This document shows positions 33,721-42,121 of a DNA stretch of 64,000 nucleotides, piece by piece. Positions within the stretch are counted from its first letter, which is position 1. The number at the start of each line of letters is the position of its first letter. Both the position numbers and the translations under genes were made by a program. Source of the stretch: Acidobacteriota bacterium (GTDB taxonomy: Bacteria > Acidobacteriota > Terriglobia > Terriglobales > Acidobacteriaceae); assembly GCA_013285705.1 (NCBI GenBank), contig JABDHA010000002.1, forward strand, positions 30,146 through 94,145. The letters run 5' to 3'. The notes beneath the pieces are model-generated. The model was given only the letters and a program-made list of their open reading frames with translations. It did no database searches and was not told the origin of the DNA.

Positions 33721-34161
33721 ATGAAACAGCTTCTAGCGACGACCAACGATACAACGCTTGCCATCTGCCGTCTGGTTCTGGGAATTGTATTTTTTATGCA
33801 TGGCGCTCAATTAGCGCTGGGCTGGTTCGGCGGCTACGGTTTTGCGGCAACCATGCACTTCTTCACCGCGCAACTTGGTATTCCTGCCATCTTCGCAGCG
33901 CTTGCTATCCTCTCGCAGCTTCTCGGGGGCCTCGGTCTCATCGTCGGACTGCTGGGTCGCATCGCCGCCTTGGGCATTGCCATCACCATGCTCGTGGCCG
34001 TCCTCAAAATTCATCAGGCTTTTGGATTTTTCATGAACTGGTCTGGCACGCAGAAAGGTGAGGGTTACGAATACCATCTGCTCACCCTCGCGCTGTGCCT
34101 GCTCATTATGGTAAAAGGCTCCGGTGCTCTGTCGATCGACGGCGTCTTGAGCAAGACCTAA
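33721..34161 (+). CDS. DoxX family membrane protein
   Basis: 146 residues with four predicted membrane helices. The start LAICRLVLGIVFFMHGAQLALGWFGGYGF and the LIVGLLGRIAALGIAITMLVAV segment are typical of DoxX. The family is linked to thiosulfate:quinone oxidoreductase subunits and oxidative-stress membrane complexes, but most members are uncharacterised. Its own promoter region is the gap after the divergent acyl-CoA synthetase. It is followed by the molybdate regulator in the same direction, 147 bp away. Confidence 0.82.
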   Translation: MKQLLATTNDTTLAICRLVLGIVFFMHGAQLALGWFGGYGFAATMHFFTAQLGIPAIFAALAILSQLLGGLGLIVGLLGRIAALGIAITMLVAVLKIHQAFGFFMNWSGTQKGEGYEYHLLTLALCLLIMVKGSGALSIDGVLSKT

Positions 34162-34308
34162 CTTCTAAAATGGAATTATGGGCAGTGTGCAAGAGCTGTG
34201 AGCACGTCATCCATGCGTCTTTATAAGCATTTTCTGATCTCTGAGTTGCCAACGAAAAATCGACTTGATTTCTACAGCATTCAAGAAAATATCGCATAAA
34301 ATCACCGT

Positions 34309-34710
34309 ATGGCATCGTTGCTCACCCCACGGGAAACCGCACTGCGCCTCGGCATTTCCTACCCTACGGTCAAGCAGTGGCTCTATCAGGGCAAGCTCAA
34401 GGCGGTGAAAACCCCGGGTGGACATTACCGCATCCCTGAATCCGAATTAGACGGCCTGCTGCATAAGGCCAAGCAGCCGGAGACGCCCAAACGTCAAATG
34501 ATGCGCACCTTGAGCGGACGCAATCAGCTGGTGGGACGCATCGTTGAAATCAAGATTGATGGCCTGCTCGCTCAGATCAAGCTCTCTATCGGCGGACAGA
34601 TCATCAATTCCATCATCACCTCCGAAGCGGCTCGCGAGATGCAGCTTGAAGTCGGAGAAACGGTTGCCGCGCTGATCAAATCGACTGAGGTCATGGTGCT
34701 TCGTGTATAA
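34309..34710 (+). CDS. HTH-TOBE molybdate-responsive regulator
   Basis: 133 residues. The N-terminal 50 residues are a MerR/excisionase-like HTH (LTPRETALRLGISYPTVKQWLYQGKLKAVKTPGGHYRIPESEL). Residues 66-133 are one TOBE/Mop molybdate-binding domain (RNQLVGRIVEIKIDGLLAQIKLSIGG, then SIITSEAAREMQLEVGE). It is architecturally unlike E. coli ModE, which has a winged helix and two TOBE copies. It overlaps modA by 8 bp, so it is the first gene of the molybdate operon and probably its molybdate sensor. Confidence 0.85.
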   Translation: MASLLTPRETALRLGISYPTVKQWLYQGKLKAVKTPGGHYRIPESELDGLLHKAKQPETPKRQMMRTLSGRNQLVGRIVEIKIDGLLAQIKLSIGGQIINSIITSEAAREMQLEVGETVAALIKSTEVMVLRV

Positions 34711-35446
34711 GCTCTTCCTCTTGCTCTTATTCGCACCATTGGCTGCCGCGCAGACGTTACGTTTAGCTGCCGCAGCAGACCTGCAGCCGGTGATGCCGCC
34801 GATTCTGCAGGAATTCGAAGGAAAAACCAGCATTCACGTAGACGCCTCGTATCAATCCTCGGCGACGCTCACAACGCAAATTCAGAATGGCGCGCCATTC
34901 GATCTCTTCATGGCTGCAGATCTTTCCTTTCCGCAGCGGATCGTTGCCGCAGGACTGGCTGATTCGGATCAACCAGTCGCCTATGCACGCGGTACGCTCG
35001 TCTTGTGGACGCGCAATGACTCACCCTTTCGTCAGCTCTCGGTTGATACTCTGCGCGATCCAACGCTGAAGACCATTGCCATCGCCAATGCCGAACACGC
35101 GCCATATGGACGCGCGGCCGAAACCTCGCTCAAGAACCTTGGGCTCTACGATCAACTCAAACCAAAGTTTGTGACTGCAGAAAACATCGCGCAGACGGCT
35201 CAGTATGTCGACTCCGGCAACGCGCAGGTGGGGCTTATTTCCCTCACCTCCGCGCTTACTGAACGGCTGCACGCCAGCGGGCATTACATCGTCATGCCGC
35301 GCGATTTCTACCCGCCAATCCTTCAGGGCGCCGTCGTCTTGAAAAACTCCGCCAATAGAACGGCAGCACATCAGCTGCTCGATTTTCTGCTGTCGCCAGC
35401 CGTGCAGAAGGAACTCGCTGCGCGCGGCCTTGAGCCTCCGCACTGA
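34703..35446 (+). CDS. modA: Molybdate ABC transporter, periplasmic binding protein
   Basis: 247 residues. A short signal peptide (YKLFLLLLFAPLAAAQ) is followed by LRLAAAADLQPVMPPILQEFE, the ModA N-terminal pattern, then SSATLTTQIQNGAPFDLFMAAD with the oxyanion-contacting serines. It binds molybdate or tungstate in the periplasm and hands it to ModB. The GTG start overlaps the end of the regulator gene, and the stop overlaps the modB ATG by one base. Confidence 0.92.
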   Translation: MYKLFLLLLFAPLAAAQTLRLAAAADLQPVMPPILQEFEGKTSIHVDASYQSSATLTTQIQNGAPFDLFMAADLSFPQRIVAAGLADSDQPVAYARGTLVLWTRNDSPFRQLSVDTLRDPTLKTIAIANAEHAPYGRAAETSLKNLGLYDQLKPKFVTAENIAQTAQYVDSGNAQVGLISLTSALTERLHASGHYIVMPRDFYPPILQGAVVLKNSANRTAAHQLLDFLLSPAVQKELAARGLEPPH

Positions 35447-36108
35447 TGGATATCCAGGCACTCTGGCTTACGCTCAAACTCGCTACCGTCACTACCGTGC
35501 TTTTGTTGTGTTTTGCGATTCCTCTTTCTTTCTGGCTGGCATTTGGCAAAGCACGCTGGAAGATTGTGGTGGAAGCCTTGGCCACACTGCCTCTGCTTTT
35601 ACCGCCCACAGTTCTCGGATTCTATTTGCTCGTCCTGCTCGGCCCGCGCACTGCCCCTGGCCGATTGTTGATCCATCTCATCGGCCATCCTGTCGCGTTC
35701 TCTTTCAGCGGCCTCGTCATCGGATCGATGATTTACAGCCTTCCGTTCGCTGTGCAACCAATCACCAGCGGCTTCTCCGCCATCGCTCCCGAAATCCTCG
35801 ATGCAGCGCACCTGCTGGGCGCTAATCGTCTACGGGTGCTCATGGAAATCCTGCTCCCGCTTGCGCGCCGCGCCATCTTTACAGGAGCGATGCTCTGCTT
35901 TACGCATACCATCGGCGAATTCGGGGTGGTTCTCATGATCGGCGGTGACATTCCCGGAGCCACGCGGACGCTCTCGATTGCCATGTACGACCAGGTGCAG
36001 GACTTCCGCTATGCCCAGGCCAACCATACAGCGCTCCTCTTGCTGACGGTCTCGCTGGTAGCGCTCTTGTTTGTGTACGCCTGGGGAAGGCAGGTACGCC
36101 GTGCCTGA
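35446..36108 (+). CDS. modB: Molybdate ABC transporter permease
   Basis: 220 residues with five or six membrane helices. TLPLLLPPTVLGFYLL and the EAA-type loop (ILDAAHLLGANRLRVLMEILLPLARRAIFTGAML) are characteristic of ModB. It forms the membrane channel for molybdate and couples to ModC through the EAA loop. It overlaps modA upstream and modC downstream. Confidence 0.93.
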   Translation: MDIQALWLTLKLATVTTVLLLCFAIPLSFWLAFGKARWKIVVEALATLPLLLPPTVLGFYLLVLLGPRTAPGRLLIHLIGHPVAFSFSGLVIGSMIYSLPFAVQPITSGFSAIAPEILDAAHLLGANRLRVLMEILLPLARRAIFTGAMLCFTHTIGEFGVVLMIGGDIPGATRTLSIAMYDQVQDFRYAQANHTALLLLTVSLVALLFVYAWGRQVRRA

Positions 36109-36874
36109 TCATGCACTCCTTACAGCGAACATTGCTCATCGCGTTGGCGCATTGGATCTACATATCAGCTTCAGCCTGACGTCGCCCTGGACCGTGCTCT
36201 TTGGTCCTTCCGGCGCGGGCAAAAGCACCATCCTTCGCATTCTTGCGGGACTTACCCAGCCGCAAGCGGGCATCATCACTCTGCAGCATCGAACACTGTT
36301 GGACGTAGAAAAAGGAATATTGATTCCTGCAGGTCAGCGAAAAATTGGATTCGTTACGCAACAACCTGCGCTCTTCCCGCATATGACCGTGCGTCGCAAC
36401 ATCGCATTCGGGCTGCAATCTCTGACTAAAGAAAAACGCGATCAACGCATCACAGAGATGCTGCGCCTTTTCCGCATCGAAGACTTGGCTGAGCGCCTTC
36501 CCGGGCGATTGTCTGGTGGAGAATATCAGCGCGTCGCGCTCGCTCGGGCATTAGCTCCCGAACCCAGATTTCTTTTGCTGGACGAGCCGTTTTCCGGCCT
36601 CGATGCCGACATGAAGGAATCGATACTAAATGAACTGACGACCTGGCTGGCTGCGCGCAGTGTGCCAACTCTCTATGTTTCGCACGACCTTGCTGAGGCC
36701 TACCAGACGGGTGGCGACGCAATCGTCATCGAGCAAGGCCGCACAGAGACACAGGGTCCTGTAGATCAGGTACTCGCTCCGCGCCGGGAACGGCTTCTGC
36801 GGCAACTTGGCATTGTCAGCCGACCCACACAGGTTCCGGTTCCAGGCGAATCGCAAACCGCTCCAAAACCTTAG
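36101..36874 (+). CDS. modC: Molybdate ABC transporter ATP-binding protein
   Basis: 257 residues. Walker A is in FGPSGAGKSTILRILAG, the Q-loop in GFVTQQPALFPHMTV, the signature in RLSGGEYQRVALARAL, Walker B in FLLLDEPFSGLDADM and the switch histidine in LYVSHDLAEAY. The C-terminal TOBE extension of E. coli ModC is absent, and the protein ends soon after residue 240. The GTG at 36101 overlaps the modB stop and follows GGGGAAGG. Its last 59 bp overlap the 3' end of the convergent murB. Confidence 0.92.
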   Translation: MPDHALLTANIAHRVGALDLHISFSLTSPWTVLFGPSGAGKSTILRILAGLTQPQAGIITLQHRTLLDVEKGILIPAGQRKIGFVTQQPALFPHMTVRRNIAFGLQSLTKEKRDQRITEMLRLFRIEDLAERLPGRLSGGEYQRVALARALAPEPRFLLLDEPFSGLDADMKESILNELTTWLAARSVPTLYVSHDLAEAYQTGGDAIVIEQGRTETQGPVDQVLAPRRERLLRQLGIVSRPTQVPVPGESQTAPKP

Positions 36875-37862
36875 CAACAATCGCATCGCGCAGTGCAGTC
36901 ATATCACTGGCCGACGCACCTCCGCGGTTGATAAGCGCCAATGTGTGCCGGCTGGAAATTCCGGCGCGTCCCAGTGCGTATCCTTTATGAAAGCCAGCCT
37001 GGTCCAGCAGCCATGCTGCGGGAATCTTCACCTGGCCATAGGCCGCTGGATAACTGGGTACGCTCATGCCGTCCATGCTCGCCGTGAGTCGTGCAAAATA
37101 CTCAGCAGAAATGATCGGATTCTTGAAAAAGCTCCCTGCGCTGCGGCAATCTGGATCACCGGCCACAATCAACATTCCCTTTTGGTGACGAATTTCCCGC
37201 ACGGCCGAGCTGACTTCCGACAGCGTAGGCTGGCGCGTCCAATTTTGGAAGTATCGCTTTAAATCTGCATAGGAAAGCGATGCATTTAAACTACTTCGTA
37301 GCCAGTAATCAACGCGAGTGACGATGTAACGGCCTCGCTCGGAGCTATTTAAAATACTGCGCCGATAGGCAAAGCCGCACTCCTTTGCATCCAGTTCAAC
37401 GTATTCCATCGCCCGCAAATCAAGTGCTCGAACCAGGCGAATCGTCTCCGCCACCTCCTGCCCATATGCGCCTACGTTCTGAACAGGCGTGCCACCCACG
37501 GTCCCGGGGATGCCTGCAAGGCATTCGATCCCGGCACAGTTTTGCCCCACGGCAAGGGTCACAAAAGCATCCCAGTCTTCGCCCGCAGCCACCGAAAACA
37601 TAGCCGATTCACTCGTTTTCTTTTGCTCAATGCCCTTCAGGGAAATTCGCAGCACAACGCCCGGAAAACCAGCATCGCTGACCAGCAGATTGCTTCCTCC
37701 GCCAAGAACGAATAGGGGTACGTTGCGTTTTTGGGCGAACCGGACAGCTTCCAGAACATCGTCTTCCGTGGATGCTTCCACAAACCAGCGCGCAGGACCG
37801 CCAATGCCAAAAGTTGTATAGGGAGCAAGAAGTACCTGTTCGAGAACCTGCATCAGCTTCAA
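36816..37862 (-). CDS. murB: UDP-N-acetylenolpyruvoylglucosamine reductase
   Basis: 348 residues. An FAD-binding domain (TTFGIGGPARWFVEA, then LFVLGGGSNLLVSDAGFPGVVLRI) and LAGIPGTVGGTPVQNVGAYGQE precede the C-terminal domain with the catalytic serine in RSAGSFFKNP. It reduces enolpyruvyl-UDP-GlcNAc to UDP-MurNAc in peptidoglycan synthesis. The gene is isolated from the mur/fts cluster. It may start at the second Met (37853). Its 3' end overlaps modC by 59 bp tail to tail. Confidence 0.94.
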   Translation of the reverse strand: MKLMQVLEQVLLAPYTTFGIGGPARWFVEASTEDDVLEAVRFAQKRNVPLFVLGGGSNLLVSDAGFPGVVLRISLKGIEQKKTSESAMFSVAAGEDWDAFVTLAVGQNCAGIECLAGIPGTVGGTPVQNVGAYGQEVAETIRLVRALDLRAMEYVELDAKECGFAYRRSILNSSERGRYIVTRVDYWLRSSLNASLSYADLKRYFQNWTRQPTLSEVSSAVREIRHQKGMLIVAGDPDCRSAGSFFKNPIISAEYFARLTASMDGMSVPSYPAAYGQVKIPAAWLLDQAGFHKGYALGRAGISSRHTLALINRGGASASDMTALRDAIVAKVLERFAIRLEPEPVWVG

Positions 37863-37949
37863 GATATATCAAGGGGGCTGGCGGGAGGCTTCAGACCTTC
37901 GTACAATAGGAACAGCCGGGCTTTATCCAGGCTGGAGGAACAAAAGCGA

Positions 37950-38375
37950 ATGTATCCAGAAATTATGGTTATTCCGATGCGTGAAGAGTTGGCTCGCGCA
38001 GGCATCAAGGAAGCGCGGACTGCGGAAGAAGTGGACGCCGCATTGGCAAAGCCTGGAACGACGATGGTGGTCGTCAATTCAATTTGCGGCTGTGCGGCCG
38101 GCAAAATGCGTCCCGGTGTACGCCTTGCATTGCAGAACGCCACTCTTCCCGATCAGTCGATCACCGTTTTCGCCGGCCAGGATCGCGAAGCAACCGAGCG
38201 CGCCCGTTCGTATTTTGAAGGCAATCCGCCGACCTCGCCCGCGATTGCTATCCTGCGCGACGGCAAGCTCGTGTACCTGATGCAGCGTTTCATCATCGAG
38301 AGCAACACGGCTCAGGCCATTGCCCAGGAACTTGCGCGTGCCTTCACTGAGCTCTGCGCGAAAGCTACAGCCTAA
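37950..38375 (+). CDS. BrxA/BrxB family bacilliredoxin
   Basis: 141 residues, a thioredoxin-like fold with the family CGC active site in VVVNSICGCAAGKMRPGV. Bacilliredoxins remove bacillithiol from S-bacillithiolated proteins in Firmicutes, and DUF1094 homologues are common in Acidobacteriota. AGGAACAAAAGCG precedes the ATG at 37950. A terminator follows directly. The longer frame beginning at 37731 overlaps murB and is not used. Confidence 0.9.
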   Translation: MYPEIMVIPMREELARAGIKEARTAEEVDAALAKPGTTMVVVNSICGCAAGKMRPGVRLALQNATLPDQSITVFAGQDREATERARSYFEGNPPTSPAIAILRDGKLVYLMQRFIIESNTAQAIAQELARAFTELCAKATA

Positions 38376-38395
38376 ACAACATTGGCGAAATAAAG

Positions 38396-38427
38396 AAAGC
38401 CCCGGCTTGCGCCGGGCTTTTCTTTTT
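38396..38427 (+). terminator. Rho-independent terminator after the bacilliredoxin gene
   Basis: A GC-rich stem around a TTGC loop (38396-38420, one bulged C) followed by a T-rich tract. It also lies at the 3' end of the convergent gene at 38435, so it can act both ways. Confidence 0.8.
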
Positions 38428-38434
38428 GTGGTAT

Positions 38435-39235
38435 TTAGTTCCCAGCCGGCACTGAGAAGTCGAGACCAGATTCCTGGTTTGTCCGTACCGTGGCGGCCAC
38501 GTCAATCGTATCCAACGGAATTTCCGGTCTGCGTCCGGAAGCTGCATCGTCAAGTACGTAGAGTGTTGTTTTTGTCACCGCGTAGTTGTGCACCTGCTGC
38601 GAATGTCCATCCTTGAAGACCAGCGTGATCGCAGCTTGAGGAAGCGGCTCAGGTACGCCTGGTGGTGGAGGAGGCACATCCTGCTGCGCCTGATACGTCA
38701 TCCCCGGCGCCTGTTCACTGTCGTTGGGCGCTGTTTCAGGTCCAGAGTTTCCATTGTCCCCAGCCTGCGACGCTTGTGCAGACTGGTCACCCGCATAGTT
38801 ATCTTGCGCATCGTAGCCGGACGGATAGTCCCAATATGAGTTCAACAGTCCAGGAACCAGATAGGTTGAATTTGCATAGTAATAAGGCCGGTAAGGCTGT
38901 CGATAGCCATGTGACGGATATGGATTTGAAGGGTGGTGATATCCGGCATATCCTGGCGGATTGCGCCAATTCCCATATGGCATACGATTTTGAGAACGGG
39001 CGGGCACGCTCCAGTTGTAGTGCGGCGGCCCATTGAAATTCCGTGGAGCAAGTGCAGGCCCAGACGAGAAATGAGCAGGCGAGCCAAAGCCTCCGCTCAT
39101 CCGGGGAGCTGACGGCGCAAACGAATGTGGCGCGGAAAACCCACCCGCATGTCCTGCTGAACCCGCGCGTTGCGCTTCAGCAGAAGGAGCCATGACCAAT
39201 CCGGCCAGCAAAGAACCAACCAGCAACCAGCGCAT
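38435..39235 (-). CDS. Secreted low-complexity protein of unknown function
   Basis: 266 residues. A signal peptide (RWLLVGSLLAGLVMAPSAEAQ) is followed by a Gly/Ser/Pro/Tyr/His-rich region and a short proline run. The C-terminal 70 residues are ordered: AAITLVFKDGHSQQVHNYAVTKTTLYVLD, then EIPLDTIDVAATVRTN. That small C-terminal domain recurs in acidobacterial secreted proteins and looks like a beta fold. GGAGG precedes the ATG at 39235. No function assigned. Confidence 0.7.
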   Translation of the reverse strand: MRWLLVGSLLAGLVMAPSAEAQRAGSAGHAGGFSAPHSFAPSAPRMSGGFGSPAHFSSGPALAPRNFNGPPHYNWSVPARSQNRMPYGNWRNPPGYAGYHHPSNPYPSHGYRQPYRPYYYANSTYLVPGLLNSYWDYPSGYDAQDNYAGDQSAQASQAGDNGNSGPETAPNDSEQAPGMTYQAQQDVPPPPPGVPEPLPQAAITLVFKDGHSQQVHNYAVTKTTLYVLDDAASGRRPEIPLDTIDVAATVRTNQESGLDFSVPAGN

Positions 39236-39319
39236 ATTGGCCTCCTTTGTTCCTATTAGACGCTTTTGCACGCCCGTCTGTTCTAGAAAATTAGCGGCTT
39301 TGCCATGATCAACAAAGCG

Positions 39320-42007
39320 CTAGTCGATTTTTGTGGCCAGCTGAGCCGCTGCCCGCATTGCTTTCTCGGCCAGCGCTTGTTTTACATGCAAAAGCTCTTC
39401 CCATGGATCACGCTGCAGGCGTTTCTTCCAGTCATCGAAATTCGAGACGCTAAACTCTACCGGATTGCCTTTGCGCAGCTCCTCCCAACCCATTGGAACA
39501 GCCACACGCACGCCCTTCCTCGCGCGCGGTGAATAAGGCGCCACTGCCGTTGAGCCGCGATCATTGCGCAGATAATCGAGAAAGATGCGACCTTTGCGCG
39601 CCGATTTCGTCATCTTCGTTAAATAGCGATCCGGACGCGCTCCCGCAAGCGCTTTCACCACGTTGTGCGTGAACTCCTTCACGGCAGGCCACTCGTGTTT
39701 CGCCTGAATCGGCGCGACTACGTGAAGCCCTTTGCCGCCTGTCGACTTTACGAAAGATTGGAGTCCCAGCTCCTTCAATACATCGCGCACTTCAATCGCG
39801 CTCTCGACCAGAATCTTCCATTCAATCGCCGCATCAGGGTCAAGATCGAAAATGATTCTGTCCGGCGTCTCCAGTGCATCGTTTTTCGAGCCCCAGGGGT
39901 GAATTTCAAGCACGCCCATCTGCGCTAGACCGACCAGGCCTTCTTCACTTGAAACGGTGATGTACTCTTCCGATCCGTTGCCTCTTTTATCTGGCACGGT
40001 CACGCTGTCGATTCCCTTGGAGACACCCTGGCCAACGTGCTTCTGAAAAAAGCACGGCTTCCCGCTGCCTTCCGGGCAGCGAACAATACTCAGCGGCCTT
40101 TCGGCAATATGCGGCAATAGATGGTCGGCGACGGCGAGGTAGTACTCGGCCAGCTGCTGCTTGGTAAGATGACTTTCTTCGTCGAGAATTTTTTCGGGAT
40201 GCGTCAGGCGCAGATCCTGTGTCACCGTTTTGGTTTCTGATTTCGCAGCAGTTGGCTTGTCTGCTTTGCTCTTATGGGTACGAGATGGCTTGGGCATGGC
40301 AATCGGCTCCTCGCGCCGCACATCCTTAGCGGCTTTGTCTTCGCGCAGACCTTGGAACGAAGCCTGTCTCACGCGGTGATCCTCGGTCCACGTGGCGAAC
40401 TGGACCTCCGCCACCAGCTCGGGTTTCACCCAGATTGCATCCTTCCGCGCATCCGCTGTCAGTTCCTTAAAATCCGGCTTCGACTGTTTCAGCTCATCCA
40501 GACGTCTCCGCAGCATCCGTTGTGTTGCCTGCGTAAAGCCGGTTCCTGTACGCCCCGCATAGAGAAGACTTTTGCCGTCATAATAGCCGAGCAGCAGCGA
40601 TCCGATGCCGGGACCAGCATTGGAAGGCGGCGTAAAGCCCCCGATCACCAATTCCTGCTGGTGGATACATTTCGCTTTCAACCAGCTCTTACCGCGCCCT
40701 GAAAGGTATTTCGATGCCGCCAGTTTAGAAACAATCCCTTCCGCTCCAAGCTTGCAAGCCTTTTGAAAGGTTTCTTCGCCGTGCCCGCGAATGTGTTCGC
40801 TATAACGGAGGATGCTGTCATCGCCCAGCTCACCAAGCAATCCTTCAAGGATCGTCTTACGCCGTTCGAGATCCATGCCTCGCAGGTTATGACCATCGAG
40901 ATGCAGTAGGTCGAATGCGAAATAGGTAAGGTGCTCTTTCTTGCCATCCTGAAAAGCTGCCTGCAGATCAGCAAAGCTCGTCTTGCCTGACTTGTCCAAC
41001 ACGACAACTTCACCATCAATCAGCGCGCTCTTAATTGAAAATTGCTCCGCCGTATGCGCAATGTCCGGCATACGATGCGTCCAGTCAAGACCGCCGCGTG
41101 TATAGATCACGGCTTTACGCTTGCCCGATGCCTCTTCCGCAACGTGCAACTGGATGCGATAGCCATCCAGCTTCAGCTCATGCAGCCAGTCTTCACCCCC
41201 AGGCGGAGTCGTAACCTGCACGGCCAATACTGGCGGAACAAACGCCGGAATTGTCTCTTTTGGCGCTCCTGCTAACACGCTTGTGCGGTCGGGAGCCACG
41301 GCCGGCTTGTCAATTTCTTTTGCCCTGGTGAGTCGCGACCGGTTCTGCTTCTTCCCCGACTCTTTTGAGTTCCAGACGTGGTCTACCTGGGTACCGATAG
41401 CCTCCAGATCGCGGCCCGTCACCACACTATCCGGGGCACTCTCTGTAATGGGGGTGTCGTCCCCGCCGCGCTCGAATTCATCGTGCTCTTTAATCAGCAA
41501 CCAGTTCGGCTTTGCTTCGCGAGCCGCGCGCCCACCCATGCGGACAAGCGTCCATTTCCCTTTCAACTTCTGGCCGTGCAGAGAGAACTTCAATCGCCCT
41601 GTGCGCAGCCCTTCATCAAAATCCTCATTTGGCTCCCATGTTCCCTGGTCCCACACCATTACAGTGCCACCGCCATATTGCCCTTTGGGAATGGTGCCTT
41701 CAAAACCGCCATATTCAATGGGATGGTCTTCTACCTGCACGGCCAACCGCTTATCGCCGGTAAAATAACTTGGTCCTTTCGCCACCGCCCAGCTCTTTAA
41801 CACGCCACGCCAACCGAGCCGGAAATCATAGTGCAGCCGGGTCGCGGCATGTTTCTGGATGACAAACGGCAGCTCGCCTTCACCCCGCTCTTGCGCGCTG
41901 CCGCTAGGCTCAGCCGTCATGGCAAAATCGCGCATGGCCCGATAGCGGGCCAGCTGTTCATCGACCGCATCAGCCGCTGAAACGTGCGCTTTTCTTGGTC
42001 GTGGCAT
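39320..42007 (-). CDS. ligD: Multifunctional DNA ligase D (NHEJ)
   Basis: 895 residues in the order 3'-phosphoesterase, ligase, polymerase. The PE domain is at about 40-190 (FVIQKHAATRLHYDFRL, then VEDHPIEYGGFEG). The ATP-dependent ligase domain is at about 255-560, with the adenylated lysine in ELKLDGYR (Lys279). The primase-like polymerase domain is at about 620-890 (LTHPEKIL, then FDLDPD and STGGKGLHVVAPI). It repairs double-strand breaks with Ku. No ku gene lies in the window. It is divergent from glpK. Confidence 0.95.
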   Translation of the reverse strand: MPRPRKAHVSAADAVDEQLARYRAMRDFAMTAEPSGSAQERGEGELPFVIQKHAATRLHYDFRLGWRGVLKSWAVAKGPSYFTGDKRLAVQVEDHPIEYGGFEGTIPKGQYGGGTVMVWDQGTWEPNEDFDEGLRTGRLKFSLHGQKLKGKWTLVRMGGRAAREAKPNWLLIKEHDEFERGGDDTPITESAPDSVVTGRDLEAIGTQVDHVWNSKESGKKQNRSRLTRAKEIDKPAVAPDRTSVLAGAPKETIPAFVPPVLAVQVTTPPGGEDWLHELKLDGYRIQLHVAEEASGKRKAVIYTRGGLDWTHRMPDIAHTAEQFSIKSALIDGEVVVLDKSGKTSFADLQAAFQDGKKEHLTYFAFDLLHLDGHNLRGMDLERRKTILEGLLGELGDDSILRYSEHIRGHGEETFQKACKLGAEGIVSKLAASKYLSGRGKSWLKAKCIHQQELVIGGFTPPSNAGPGIGSLLLGYYDGKSLLYAGRTGTGFTQATQRMLRRRLDELKQSKPDFKELTADARKDAIWVKPELVAEVQFATWTEDHRVRQASFQGLREDKAAKDVRREEPIAMPKPSRTHKSKADKPTAAKSETKTVTQDLRLTHPEKILDEESHLTKQQLAEYYLAVADHLLPHIAERPLSIVRCPEGSGKPCFFQKHVGQGVSKGIDSVTVPDKRGNGSEEYITVSSEEGLVGLAQMGVLEIHPWGSKNDALETPDRIIFDLDPDAAIEWKILVESAIEVRDVLKELGLQSFVKSTGGKGLHVVAPIQAKHEWPAVKEFTHNVVKALAGARPDRYLTKMTKSARKGRIFLDYLRNDRGSTAVAPYSPRARKGVRVAVPMGWEELRKGNPVEFSVSNFDDWKKRLQRDPWEELLHVKQALAEKAMRAAAQLATKID

Positions 42008-42121
42008 AATTCGCAGTCACCTCGCAAGATAGATTCCCAATTTTGCTTCCGGGCTGCCAGCTTGCCACAAGACGGCCTAACGTTGTCTACTCAATTCGCC
42101 GTCACTCTTGAGAAAATACCG

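Noticed and set aside
34162-34308. Moco riboswitch or ModE box upstream of the molybdate operon
   Set aside because: No recognisable Moco aptamer or ATCGCTATATA-type half sites.
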